From Flavobacteriales bacterium (GTDB lineage Bacteria; Bacteroidota; Bacteroidia; Flavobacteriales_E; Vicingaceae): 64,000 nt of DNA. The stretch lies in NCBI GenBank assembly GCA_002706365.1, contig PALM01000032.1, positions 124,001 to 188,000 of the forward strand. The letters are read 5' to 3'. Numbering within the stretch: position 1 is the stretch's first letter; the number at the start of each line of letters is the position of its first letter. The position numbers were made by a program, and so were the translations under genes. The notes under the pieces are model-generated. The model was given only the letters and a program-made list of their open reading frames with translations. It had not been told where the DNA came from and did not search any database. Positions 45,796 to 54,137 of this stretch are shown piece after piece.

Positions 45796-45809
45796 AACAC
45801 AAAGAGCAA

Positions 45810-46517
45810 ATGGCAAATAAAGTAGTAGCAAACGCAGAAGAGGCAATTGAAGGCATAAAGAGCGGAATGACACTTATGCTAGGAGGTTTTGGCCTATGTG
45901 GAATTCCTGAAAAGTGCATTGCAGCGCTAGCTGCCAGACCAGAGATCAAGGATCTTACATGTATTTCAAATAATGCAGGAGTAGACGACTTTGGTTTGGG
46001 ATTGCTATTGAAAAACCATCAGATCAAGAAAATGGTCTCTTCTTATGTAGGTGAGAATGATGAGTTTGAACGACAAATGCTCAGTGGTGAATTGGAAGTT
46101 GAGCTTACCCCACAAGGGACGCTTGCAGAGAAATGTCGTGCAGGTGGTGCGGGAATTCCAGCATTCTTTACGCCAACCGGATATGGAACCGAGATAGCAG
46201 AAGGTAAGGAAGTAAGAGAATATAATGGTAAGAAGTATATCTTGGAAGAGAGCCTAACCTCCGACTTTGCCATAGTAAAAGCATGGAAAGGCGACACCAA
46301 AGGAAACCTCATCTTTAAAGCAACGGCGAGAAACTTTAATCCAGTAATGGCAATGGCTGGAAAAGTCACTATTGCAGAAGTTGAACATTTAGTAGAGCCT
46401 GGTGAATTAGACCCAAATGAGATCCATACTCCGGGAATCTATGTAAATAGAATCTTTGAAGGAAAGAATTACGAGAAGCGAATTGAACAGAGAACAGTGA
46501 GATCAGCCGAAGGCTGA
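45810..46517 (+). CDS. scoA: 3-oxoacid CoA-transferase subunit A
   Basis: A 235-residue subunit of succinyl-CoA:3-ketoacid CoA transferase (or a close relative) used in acetoacetate or branched-chain metabolism. It has [28 protein letters not shown], and [14 protein letters not shown]. It pairs with subunit B at 46671; the two are separated by 153 bases of repeats, unlike the usual tight coupling. A 7-base hairpin ATCAGCC-GAA-GGCTGAT (46502-46518) spans its stop codon. Confidence 0.93.
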   Translation: MANKVVANAEEAIEGIKSGMTLMLGGFGLCGIPEKCIAALAARPEIKDLTCISNNAGVDDFGLGLLLKNHQIKKMVSSYVGENDEFERQMLSGELEVELTPQGTLAEKCRAGGAGIPAFFTPTGYGTEIAEGKEVREYNGKKYILEESLTSDFAIVKAWKGDTKGNLIFKATARNFNPVMAMAGKVTIAEVEHLVEPGELDPNEIHTPGIYVNRIFEGKNYEKRIEQRTVRSAEG

Positions 46518-46518
46518 T
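46502..46518 (+). other. Small hairpin across the scoA stop codon
   Basis: ATCAGCC, loop GAA, GGCTGAT: a perfect 7-base stem that includes the scoA TGA. No T tract follows, so it is not a standard terminator; it could stabilise or attenuate the scoA-scoB message. Confidence 0.4.
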
Positions 46519-46551
46519 ATCCAATGGCCGATTGCCGATAGTCGATGGCCG

Positions 46552-46590
46552 TCCCTCGATACAATTTCGCTTTGCGAAATCACTCGGGAC
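46552..46590 (+). repeat. Dispersed hairpin repeat between scoA and scoB
   Basis: TCCCTCGATAC, one base, stem ATTTCGC, loop TTT, stem GCGAAAT, then CACTCGGGAC. Same outer arms as the copies near 23.3 and 34.9 kb, with a different inner stem. Confidence 0.8.
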
Positions 46591-46624
46591 GGGATTGGAG
46601 ATAAAAACGAGCACACAATCTAGA

Positions 46625-46656
46625 TTCTAGGTTCTAGGTTCTAGGTTCTAGGTTCT
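46625..46656 (+). repeat. Heptamer tandem repeat (TTCTAGG)
   Basis: Four perfect copies of TTCTAGG followed by TTCT, 15 bases before the scoB ATG. Such an array can change length by slippage and so alter the scoB leader. Confidence 0.9.
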
Positions 46657-46670
46657 TAAAATGAAACAAC

Positions 46671-47324
46671 ATGTTAGATAAAAACGGAATCGCAAAACGA
46701 ATCGCACAGGAATTAAAAGATGGCTGGTATGTGAACTTGGGAATAGGAATCCCAACCTTAGTCGCAAACTATATTCCCGATGGCATTGATGTGACTTTGC
46801 AGTCGGAGAATGGCCTTTTGGGTATGGGTCCGTTCCCTACGGAGGAAGAAGTAGATGCAGATTTGATCAATGCGGGAAAGCAAACCATTACTACTCGCCC
46901 AGGTTCCGTTTTCTTTCATTCAGCTGATAGTTTTGCTATGATCCGTGGAGGCAAAGTCCAGCTCACAGTGCTAGGTGCTATGGAGGTGGATCAGAATGGC
47001 GACATAGCCAATTGGAAGATTCCGGGCAAAATGGTGAAAGGAATGGGTGGAGCAATGGATTTGGTGGCCTCTGCAGAAAACATCATCGTTGCTATGATGC
47101 ACACCAACAAAGCAGGTGAGTCAAAATTGCTAGAGAAGTGTACCTTGCCACTTACAGGAGTGAATTGCATTACCAAAGTAGTTACTAATCTGGCAGTATT
47201 AGAAGTAAAAGATGGTGCTTTCATCTTAAAAGAAAGAGCACCTGGAGTTAGTGCAGAAGAAATCAAGAATGCTACTGCTGGTAAGTTGATCGTTGAGGGA
47301 GATATTCCTGAAATGACCATATGA
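46671..47324 (+). CDS. scoB: 3-oxoacid CoA-transferase subunit B
   Basis: A 217-residue catalytic partner of scoA. The CoA-ester-forming glutamate is Glu46 in LQSENGLLGMG, with VNLGIGIPTLVANY before it and NGDIANWKIPGKMVKGMGGAMDL after. Its TGA stop overlaps the next ATG (ATGA), so the downstream membrane glycosyltransferase gene is translationally linked to it although unrelated in function. Confidence 0.94.
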   Translation: MLDKNGIAKRIAQELKDGWYVNLGIGIPTLVANYIPDGIDVTLQSENGLLGMGPFPTEEEVDADLINAGKQTITTRPGSVFFHSADSFAMIRGGKVQLTVLGAMEVDQNGDIANWKIPGKMVKGMGGAMDLVASAENIIVAMMHTNKAGESKLLEKCTLPLTGVNCITKVVTNLAVLEVKDGAFILKERAPGVSAEEIKNATAGKLIVEGDIPEMTI

Positions 47325-49306
47325 AAAATATCCTTCTTCTCTTAGGCATCAGTCTGATGCTATTGGGCTGCTCTGAAAGCCCCTACCTTGAAGAAGGTGA
47401 TAAAATTGTACTTCAAGATCGATTTGGGCAATACCTAAGTGCTGATAGGCACGGAAATGGCGAATTGATTCCAAATCGGGATAAGATCCGCAATTGGGAA
47501 TTCTTTAAGGTTCAATCCGTCACAGAGGAAAAGTTTACCCTTAGCGACTTCGAAAACAATCCCATTTATCTCCACAAAAAACGACTTCAATGGGATAAAA
47601 ATGCTACTGCTGCTAACTTCAGATTTGAGACTTCTAAAGGAAGAGTATTCTTAAAAACAGGCGACGATAAATTCCTGAGATCGAATTCAAAATACGTCGT
47701 TCCTTCAAAGAATGCCGGCATCATTATCCATCGACTAGGACGCAAGAATGTCTTAGGTGGATACCTCGATAACGAAGATGTAATCATGCTCTTCCTAGCA
47801 TTAGGCATATTCATCTTTTTAATACTGAATCAGCTTTATGGCTGGTATTCAATCAAATCTAAGATCCTTTATTCCCTTCTGCTTATTGCACATTTCTCAG
47901 TGGCATTCTTTGCCATTACCCAATTCGACTTCTTATTCTTTTGGGATGAAATGTTCCATGCAGTCGTCGCGAAGAATCTTAGTATAGACCCCACTATCCC
48001 AAAACTTTTCAATCCCGCTTGTCATGACCCAAGTTTAGGTTGGGGCGACACTGATGTTTGGCTGCATAAACAACCTCTCTTCCTCTATCAAATGGCAGCT
48101 GCCATTAAACTCTTCGGCATTAATGCAATTAGTCCTAGAATCCCATCACTATTGATGATGACTTTAACAGGCTTGCTTGCTTATAGAATAGGCTCTCAGC
48201 TATTCAATAAACTAATCGGCTTGATCGCTTCCATGATCTTCTGTTTTTCTCTGCATAAGATCGAATTGTTGTTTGGTATGAGAAATACAGACCACAATGA
48301 TCTGGCATTCCTTTTCTATGTGACTGCAAGCTTTTGGGCATTGATAGAATATAGGATATCGCGAAAAAGATGGGCCTATGCCGGAATATTCATTTTTGCT
48401 GCTTGTGCAGTGCTCACAAAATGGTTACTGGGCTTTCTTGTCTATTATGCCTGGGGAATTATTCTGCTATTGAGTTTTACAGATTTCAAAACCTTCCTTA
48501 AAGAGCTCAAACCACTCTTGATGAGTTTCGCATTTAGTTTGCTCTTAGTAATCCCTTGGCAAGTCTATATATTTTCTGCATATCCAGAGATTGCTTCCTT
48601 TGAGATCTCCGAGATCAGAAGACATTTTACCGAGGTGGTTGAAGACCATTACGGCGACTGGGATTATCATCTCTTATTGAGTGTGAAACATTACGGACTT
48701 CACTATTACCTATTGATAATTGCTCCCTTCTTAGCTTATTTTTCGAGCAATCGTAAAAAACTATTCATGTCAGTGGTTATTTCAGTTATCACTGTCTATG
48801 TGTTTTACAGCATAGCCGAAACAAAAATGGTGAGTTTCACTTTTGTGGTATCCGTATTGATCTGTGTGATCATTTCAGCAGCCATTGAAAACCTCTATCG
48901 TTCGCTATTGCATTTTCATCCCAATAAGGAGAAGATCATTAAGCCTTTCTTACTAGCATCATTGCTATTCCTAATATATCACAGTTTTGACCTTGTGGAG
49001 ATTGAAAGGAAGATAAATCCCAAATTGTCGCATTTCAAATATGTACAAAAAGAGATAACTCAGAAGAAATTCAAGCGCCTTTCACATGATATTATTAAGC
49101 CCTCAGCGCTATTTAATGCTAGATGGCCAGAAAACATCAATGCAATGTATTACAATGACAACTTGCCTGTATATCCGGCATTCCCCGACTTTGAACGCTT
49201 GAAAGAACCCCCTTGTGAAGAAAGAGAAATCTTGGTCTTTGATGATGGGAATGTGCCAGACAGCGTAGCTACAAATCCGAGAGTAAGGCTAATCCCCAAT
49301 TATTAA
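47321..49306 (+). CDS. GT39-like membrane glycosyltransferase with N-terminal lipobox and fascin-like domain
   Basis: A 661-residue protein with an odd build. Residues 1-17 are a lipoprotein-type signal (LMLLGC, Cys17). Residues about 24-140 form a beta-trefoil/fascin-like unit (VLQDRFGQYLSADRHGNGEL, FFKVQ, VFLKTGDDKFLRS). From 152 on there are about 12 membrane segments of a GT-C protein. FFWDEMFHAVVAKNL after the second membrane segment carries the Asp-Glu pair used by GT39/ArnT enzymes for lipid-linked sugars. Topology works: the trefoil and the DE loop would both be periplasmic. Substrate unknown; whether Cys17 is acylated is unknown. Confidence 0.75.
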   Translation: MKNILLLLGISLMLLGCSESPYLEEGDKIVLQDRFGQYLSADRHGNGELIPNRDKIRNWEFFKVQSVTEEKFTLSDFENNPIYLHKKRLQWDKNATAANFRFETSKGRVFLKTGDDKFLRSNSKYVVPSKNAGIIIHRLGRKNVLGGYLDNEDVIMLFLALGIFIFLILNQLYGWYSIKSKILYSLLLIAHFSVAFFAITQFDFLFFWDEMFHAVVAKNLSIDPTIPKLFNPACHDPSLGWGDTDVWLHKQPLFLYQMAAAIKLFGINAISPRIPSLLMMTLTGLLAYRIGSQLFNKLIGLIASMIFCFSLHKIELLFGMRNTDHNDLAFLFYVTASFWALIEYRISRKRWAYAGIFIFAACAVLTKWLLGFLVYYAWGIILLLSFTDFKTFLKELKPLLMSFAFSLLLVIPWQVYIFSAYPEIASFEISEIRRHFTEVVEDHYGDWDYHLLLSVKHYGLHYYLLIIAPFLAYFSSNRKKLFMSVVISVITVYVFYSIAETKMVSFTFVVSVLICVIISAAIENLYRSLLHFHPNKEKIIKPFLLASLLFLIYHSFDLVEIERKINPKLSHFKYVQKEITQKKFKRLSHDIIKPSALFNARWPENINAMYYNDNLPVYPAFPDFERLKEPPCEEREILVFDDGNVPDSVATNPRVRLIPNY

Positions 49307-49362
49307 TGTCTTGCTAGTTATCATGCTTTCTCAGGAAGCTTAACGGGTATAAAAGAAAAGTA

Positions 49363-49370
49363 TATTTTTG
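49363..49370 (+). promoter_or_regulatory. -7 element within the glycan cluster
   Basis: TATTTTTG fits TAnnTTTG and lies about 55 bases before the TTG start of the next GT-C gene, in a 119-base gap. It would allow the cluster from 49426 on to be transcribed separately from scoB. Confidence 0.4.
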
Positions 49371-49425
49371 GCATTGCTAAATCGCTCGCCTGAGCTAATT
49401 CCTAAGCCCTTTCAAATAGCATAAA

Positions 49426-51315
49426 TTGAGTCAGAATAAGATTTACAACTTAATATCATCGATTAGTTCTAAGTCGGTCTGTTGGGCAATATCCATCATA
49501 CTCCTCCTGACTCATTTTGTACTTAAAAAGTACAACTATCAAGACTTCCACAATGTACTTGGTTGGGACATATTGGCCTATTATATCTATTTGCCATTTA
49601 GTTTTATTCATGCAGATCCCGGCATCAGCAATGTGGAGGTAATCGAATACATTTTTGAAGTATACAAGCCCTCTGGCACTTTCTATCAGGCCTACCCTCT
49701 TGAGAATGGCAATCATTCTCCAATGTATACTATTGGTTTTGCACTTCTCTATCTTCCATTCTTCTTGATTGGCCATCTATGGGCCAGCCTATCTAGCTAC
49801 CCTGCAGATGGCTTCTCATATCCATATCAAGTAGCGATTTCAATGGGTGTAATGACTTACATCATAGCTGGAATATTCGCCTTTAGAAAGCTCTTGCTTG
49901 AATTCTTCAGCGATGGGATCAGCAGCCTTGTAATTCTTGCAATGGTTTTGGGAACTAGCTTATTTCATGAGAGCGTAGCTTATGCTGTTGGTCCGCATGC
50001 GATGATGTTCGCAGGTTTTGCAGCCGTACTTTACTTCAGTGCGAAATGGCATAAAAGCCCCTCTAGAAAAAGTGCCTTCTTCTTAGGCTTGATTGCAGGC
50101 TTGTGCATTTTAGCAAGAGGTAGTGGAATATTCGTATTAATTATTCCTGTTTTATGGGGTATTCACGATTGGGATAGCGCTAAGCAAAAATTCCAATTGA
50201 TCATTGACAATTACAAGCATCTTTTAATTCTGATAGCCGGCTTTATGGTATTTCCTCTGATACAAATGATCTATTGGAAATACGCTACTGGTCAGTTCAT
50301 TTTCAATACCTATCAAGTAACTCCGGGATTTGATTGGTTTAGTCCTCATTTCAATAAGGTATTCTTCAGTTATAAAAAAGGCTGGTTGCTCTATACGCCA
50401 ATGATCACATTTTGTCTGATTGGAACTTACTTCTTATGGAAGAGGTATCGTGAAATTGCACTCTCCGTAATCGCCTTCATGCTCATCAACATTTATGTTC
50501 TATCCGCATGGGGCACTTGGTGGCAAGGCGGAAGCTTTGGATCTAGGTATTTCGTAGACTCCTATGCAATCTTAGCACTTCCATTAGGGGCATTTCTTGT
50601 AGAGATCAAAGGAAGAAAAGTGTGGACTTGGATCATTGGTATCTTGATGGGATTCTTCATCTTCTTGAATCTTTTTCAGACATGGCAATTCAACAACTTC
50701 CTATTTGATGGGTATTCCATGACCAAAGAATACTATTGGAGAGTTTTTCTGCAGACAGAAGTATCGGAAGAAGATCGGAAATACCGTGAGATCATACGTG
50801 ATTTTGGTCCTGTAGATGTATTCTCCAATCCACAAGACTATAATCATCATACTGAGGCATTCGCAAACTTTGATGAGGTGAATACGGTGGCCTTTCATGA
50901 GAAATATCTCGACACTAACTATGCTTACAGCGGAAATTATTCAGCCAAGATCACACCGGAATTCATCTATGGCCCAACTTATAATATCCGTTATTCAGAT
51001 CTAACTGATAGAGAACATGCTTGGATGAAAGTTAGCTTCAGGTATTTGGTTGAAGATCCAATTGAAGCTGCTGATCCGGTTTTAGTAATAGAAATGAACC
51101 ACAATAGAGGACAGTATATCGAAAAAAGAAGAGATTGGGAATTGAAGTCGCAAAGCACAGAAATAGGCAAATGGCAATATTTCGAAGTAGATTACTTAAC
51201 CCCCTACCCGCTTTCTCCCAAAAATGATGTTTTCAAAATTTATCTTTATTTGCGTGGCGATAAAGCCTTATATCTTGACGACTTCAAGGTTGAGGCCTAT
51301 GAACGCAAATGGTGA
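49426..51315 (+). CDS. GT-C-type membrane protein with C-terminal beta-sandwich domain (pair 1, member A)
   Basis: A 629-residue protein with roughly 11 membrane segments and then about 150 polar residues likely to fold as a jelly roll (YSGNYSAKITPEF ... FEVDYLTPYPL ... ALYLDDFKVEAYE). GWDILAYYIYLPF in the first loop gives the acidic residue expected of GT-C enzymes. YKKGWLLYTPMITF and WWQGGSFGSRYFVDSYA are shared with the protein at 55840-57207, so the two are paralogues. Start is TTG. Probably transfers a sugar from a polyprenyl phosphate to an exported acceptor; the C-terminal domain may bind glycan. Confidence 0.7.
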   Translation: MSQNKIYNLISSISSKSVCWAISIILLLTHFVLKKYNYQDFHNVLGWDILAYYIYLPFSFIHADPGISNVEVIEYIFEVYKPSGTFYQAYPLENGNHSPMYTIGFALLYLPFFLIGHLWASLSSYPADGFSYPYQVAISMGVMTYIIAGIFAFRKLLLEFFSDGISSLVILAMVLGTSLFHESVAYAVGPHAMMFAGFAAVLYFSAKWHKSPSRKSAFFLGLIAGLCILARGSGIFVLIIPVLWGIHDWDSAKQKFQLIIDNYKHLLILIAGFMVFPLIQMIYWKYATGQFIFNTYQVTPGFDWFSPHFNKVFFSYKKGWLLYTPMITFCLIGTYFLWKRYREIALSVIAFMLINIYVLSAWGTWWQGGSFGSRYFVDSYAILALPLGAFLVEIKGRKVWTWIIGILMGFFIFLNLFQTWQFNNFLFDGYSMTKEYYWRVFLQTEVSEEDRKYREIIRDFGPVDVFSNPQDYNHHTEAFANFDEVNTVAFHEKYLDTNYAYSGNYSAKITPEFIYGPTYNIRYSDLTDREHAWMKVSFRYLVEDPIEAADPVLVIEMNHNRGQYIEKRRDWELKSQSTEIGKWQYFEVDYLTPYPLSPKNDVFKIYLYLRGDKALYLDDFKVEAYERKW

Positions 51316-51324
51316 AACTGAAAT

Positions 51325-52041
51325 ATGAAGAAGCTTTCGATCTTGATCCCCGCCTATAATGAGGCAGCAACCATTCATCTCATTCTCGATAGAGTTAAGG
51401 AAGTGGACCTCATTGGCGAAATTGAAAAAGAGATCATCATTGTGAATGACTGCTCTACAGACCAAACTGAAGAGGCTATTAAGAAGTATATGAATGAAAA
51501 TCCATCTATGGATATTCAGTACTTCAAGCAGGAGAAGAACCAGGGCAAAGGAGCGGCAATACACAAAGCTATTGAGCTTGCCAGTGGAGACTATTTGATC
51601 GTTCAAGATGCAGATCTCGAGTATGATCCTAGAGAATATAACATACTCTTAAAACCAATTGTAGAGGGGAATGCAGATGTGGTTTACGGCTCGAGATTTA
51701 TGGGAGGAAATCCTCACCGAATTCTCTTTTTCTGGCATTCATTGGGAAATAAGTTTCTCACGCAGCTTTCCAATGCCTTAACAAATCTGAATCTAACGGA
51801 TATGGAGACTTGCTATAAGCTAATGGATGCAAGAATGGCCAAATCTTTGAAATTGAAAGAGAAACGTTTTGGATTTGAGCCTGAGCTCACGGCAAAGCTT
51901 TCAAGAATACCGAAGATCAGGATCTACGAAGTGGGAATCTCCTATTATGGAAGAACCTATGAAGAAGGCAAAAAAATCGGATGGAAAGATGGTTTCCGAG
52001 CCATTTATTGCATTCTAAAATATGGTCTTTTCTCCCGATAA
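51325..52041 (+). CDS. GT2 glycosyltransferase, polyprenyl-phosphate-mannose synthase (DPM1) type
   Basis: A 238-residue soluble GT-A enzyme: [55 protein letters not shown] (DxD-type metal site), [10 protein letters not shown], and [10 protein letters not shown]. This layout is that of DPM1-like enzymes, which load mannose or a similar sugar onto a polyprenyl phosphate at the cytoplasmic face. No membrane domain. Nine bases after the GT-C gene, so it can supply that enzyme with lipid-linked donor. Confidence 0.85.
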   Translation: MKKLSILIPAYNEAATIHLILDRVKEVDLIGEIEKEIIIVNDCSTDQTEEAIKKYMNENPSMDIQYFKQEKNQGKGAAIHKAIELASGDYLIVQDADLEYDPREYNILLKPIVEGNADVVYGSRFMGGNPHRILFFWHSLGNKFLTQLSNALTNLNLTDMETCYKLMDARMAKSLKLKEKRFGFEPELTAKLSRIPKIRIYEVGISYYGRTYEEGKKIGWKDGFRAIYCILKYGLFSR

Positions 52042-52092
52042 TGGAATTGCAAAGCTATTCGTTACTTTGCATCCAATCTAGATTACATTGCC

Positions 52093-52818
52093 TTGATAAG
52101 AATCATCGTACCATGTTACAATGAAGCAGAGCGACTTCCAATTGGAGACTTCCTGGATTTCTTAAGATCTGAAGCATCTGTTGACTTTGATATCTTATTT
52201 GTTAATGATGGAAGTTCAGATGATACCATTCAAGTGTTAAATGATATTCGCAACAAATCTGAAAGAGTTTCCGTGCTTGATCTCCAAAAGAACGGTGGAA
52301 AAGCTGAGGCAATTAGGCAGGGAATGCTTTCAACCCAAAGCGACAAATACTCATATCTTGCTTTCCTAGATGCAGACCTTGCAACGCCCATTGAAGAATT
52401 GATCAGAATGAAGGATCTCGCCTTTAAAGCTGAAGAACCATATTTTGTGATGGGTTCTAGGATCAATTTATTGGGATACAGTCAGATCAAACGAAAAGCT
52501 AGTAGGCATTACATTGGAAGAATATTTGCCACTATAGTTAGTAACCTACTTGGTCTTGCCGTTTATGACACTCAATGTGGAGCAAAGCTCATCCGACAAG
52601 ATCTAACTCAAGAGTTATTCAAAGAACGATTCATTTCGAAATGGCTCTTTGATGTGGAAATGATCTTTCGACTCAAAAAACTTAAGTCTGATTATGACCA
52701 AAGGATCATGGAAGTCCCCTTGAAAAAGTGGGAAGACAAATCGGGCTCAAAGATCAAGTTTACTTACTATTTTCAAGCCCCAATAGACCTTTTGAGGATT
52801 TACTTCAAATATGGCTAA
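52093..52818 (+). CDS. GT2 glycosyltransferase, ALG5-like polyprenyl-phosphate glucosyltransferase type
   Basis: A 241-residue GT-A enzyme: RIIVPCYNEAERLP, ILFVNDGSSDDTI, NGGKAEAIRQGM, YLAFLDADLATP, MGSRINLLG, YDTQCGAKLI and the KWLFDVEM helix. This order resembles dolichyl-phosphate beta-glucosyltransferase (ALG5) and its bacterial counterparts. It differs clearly from the DPM1-like neighbour, so two different lipid-linked sugars may be made. Start is TTG, 51 bases after the previous stop. Confidence 0.82.
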   Translation: MIRIIVPCYNEAERLPIGDFLDFLRSEASVDFDILFVNDGSSDDTIQVLNDIRNKSERVSVLDLQKNGGKAEAIRQGMLSTQSDKYSYLAFLDADLATPIEELIRMKDLAFKAEEPYFVMGSRINLLGYSQIKRKASRHYIGRIFATIVSNLLGLAVYDTQCGAKLIRQDLTQELFKERFISKWLFDVEMIFRLKKLKSDYDQRIMEVPLKKWEDKSGSKIKFTYYFQAPIDLLRIYFKYG

Positions 52819-52854
52819 CTCAAAAATTAGATACAGAATACGCGAATAATCTCA

Positions 52855-54132
52855 ATGAAAAAGTTCATCAAAGCATTTTCTTTTATAGTCATTATACTGT
52901 TTGCCCTTTCATTGTTTGGATGGGTGAGTGTGCATATTCAGAAGGGAGACAAGGACTTTGGTTTTCTTAACGAACCTGTTAAGTTCATGTATTCCTTCCT
53001 TGATCAATTCAATAAATCTGTGGAAGAAGTTAAAAAACTCTCTCCTACCTTCTTGCCAATATGGAAAGAATTTGAACCGGTGAACAAGCTTGAAGAAGAT
53101 GTCCATATTCTCTACTCTTACTCGCCTTACAACTTAGTGCGTAAAGTGGCTATTAAGAATCTAAAAGATGATAAGACAGTTTACACCTGGGACATACAAG
53201 AAAGTGCCAGTCGCTGGGATCGACTTGTAAATCCATATGTTTTACCCAATAAGGACCTCATCTATTTCTTTACAGATAGAACGGGTTTGAGACGTATTGA
53301 TTCATTGGGTAATATCAAATGGAAACAAGACAAATACCTAGCACACCATTCCTTGAATATCGATAGTGCAGGCAACTTCTGGGTCTGTTCTAAAAAGCCG
53401 CCAAAAAACAGTACTAGTGGTACTTACAAAATAGATGGCCGAAAAGTATTCTACGCTGATGATATGATCTCCTTGATCGATGCCGAAGACGGAAAGATCC
53501 TCTTTCACAAATCGATCACAAACATCCTAAAGGCAAATCATCTTGAAAACTATCTGCTTCAAGCGAATACAGCTATGGATCCTATTCACTTGAATGATAT
53601 ACAGCCTGCATTGAAAACAACAAAATACTATAATGAGGGAGATGTCTTCTTGAGTATTAAACAGTCTTCTATTTTAGTGCATTACAGGCCTAAAACAAAT
53701 AAAGTGATCAAGATTATTGAAGGCCCATTTTCAGCCCAGCATGATATAGACTTCTACAATGATTCCACTTTAAGCATATTCAATAATAATTCTTATCCTC
53801 AGTGGACAAAGCAGACTAAGGCCAAACCGGAAAAGAAAGAGAAATTGGCAAATGCCGGGAATTTCTATTCGAATATCGTCCAATATGACCTCTCAAGTGG
53901 TGAATTCTCTTTTATTGGGGAGAAAGTGTTCAGAAAGAATAAGATCTTCACCTCAACTGAAGGCCTTCACGAATTCATCAATGATTCAACCTATTTTATT
54001 GAAGAGCAAAATGTGGGAAATTATTGGATCATAAGAAATAATGAGGTGATCTATCACGATGTCTTCAGATCAAGTGAAGAAGGTCATTGCCATCTACCTA
54101 ACTGGGCAAGAATAATAGAAGGAGATTTCTAA
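52855..54132 (+). CDS. Membrane-anchored arylsulfotransferase-like protein
   Basis: A 425-residue protein with an N-terminal membrane anchor (8-26) and a beta-propeller like that of arylsulfotransferases (ASST, PF05935 type). Recognisable landmarks are AHHSLNIDSAGNFWV (His164/165), DPIHLNDIQ (His245), VFLSIKQSS where the family has an arginine (Lys269 here) and SAQHDIDF with His296 at the place of the sulfated histidine, followed by LSIFNN. If active it would move sulfate between phenolic esters in the periplasm. The Arg-to-Lys change leaves activity open. It ends six bases from a convergent glycosidase gene. Confidence 0.7.
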   Translation: MKKFIKAFSFIVIILFALSLFGWVSVHIQKGDKDFGFLNEPVKFMYSFLDQFNKSVEEVKKLSPTFLPIWKEFEPVNKLEEDVHILYSYSPYNLVRKVAIKNLKDDKTVYTWDIQESASRWDRLVNPYVLPNKDLIYFFTDRTGLRRIDSLGNIKWKQDKYLAHHSLNIDSAGNFWVCSKKPPKNSTSGTYKIDGRKVFYADDMISLIDAEDGKILFHKSITNILKANHLENYLLQANTAMDPIHLNDIQPALKTTKYYNEGDVFLSIKQSSILVHYRPKTNKVIKIIEGPFSAQHDIDFYNDSTLSIFNNNSYPQWTKQTKAKPEKKEKLANAGNFYSNIVQYDLSSGEFSFIGEKVFRKNKIFTSTEGLHEFINDSTYFIEEQNVGNYWIIRNNEVIYHDVFRSSEEGHCHLPNWARIIEGDF

Positions 54133-54137
54133 AAAGC

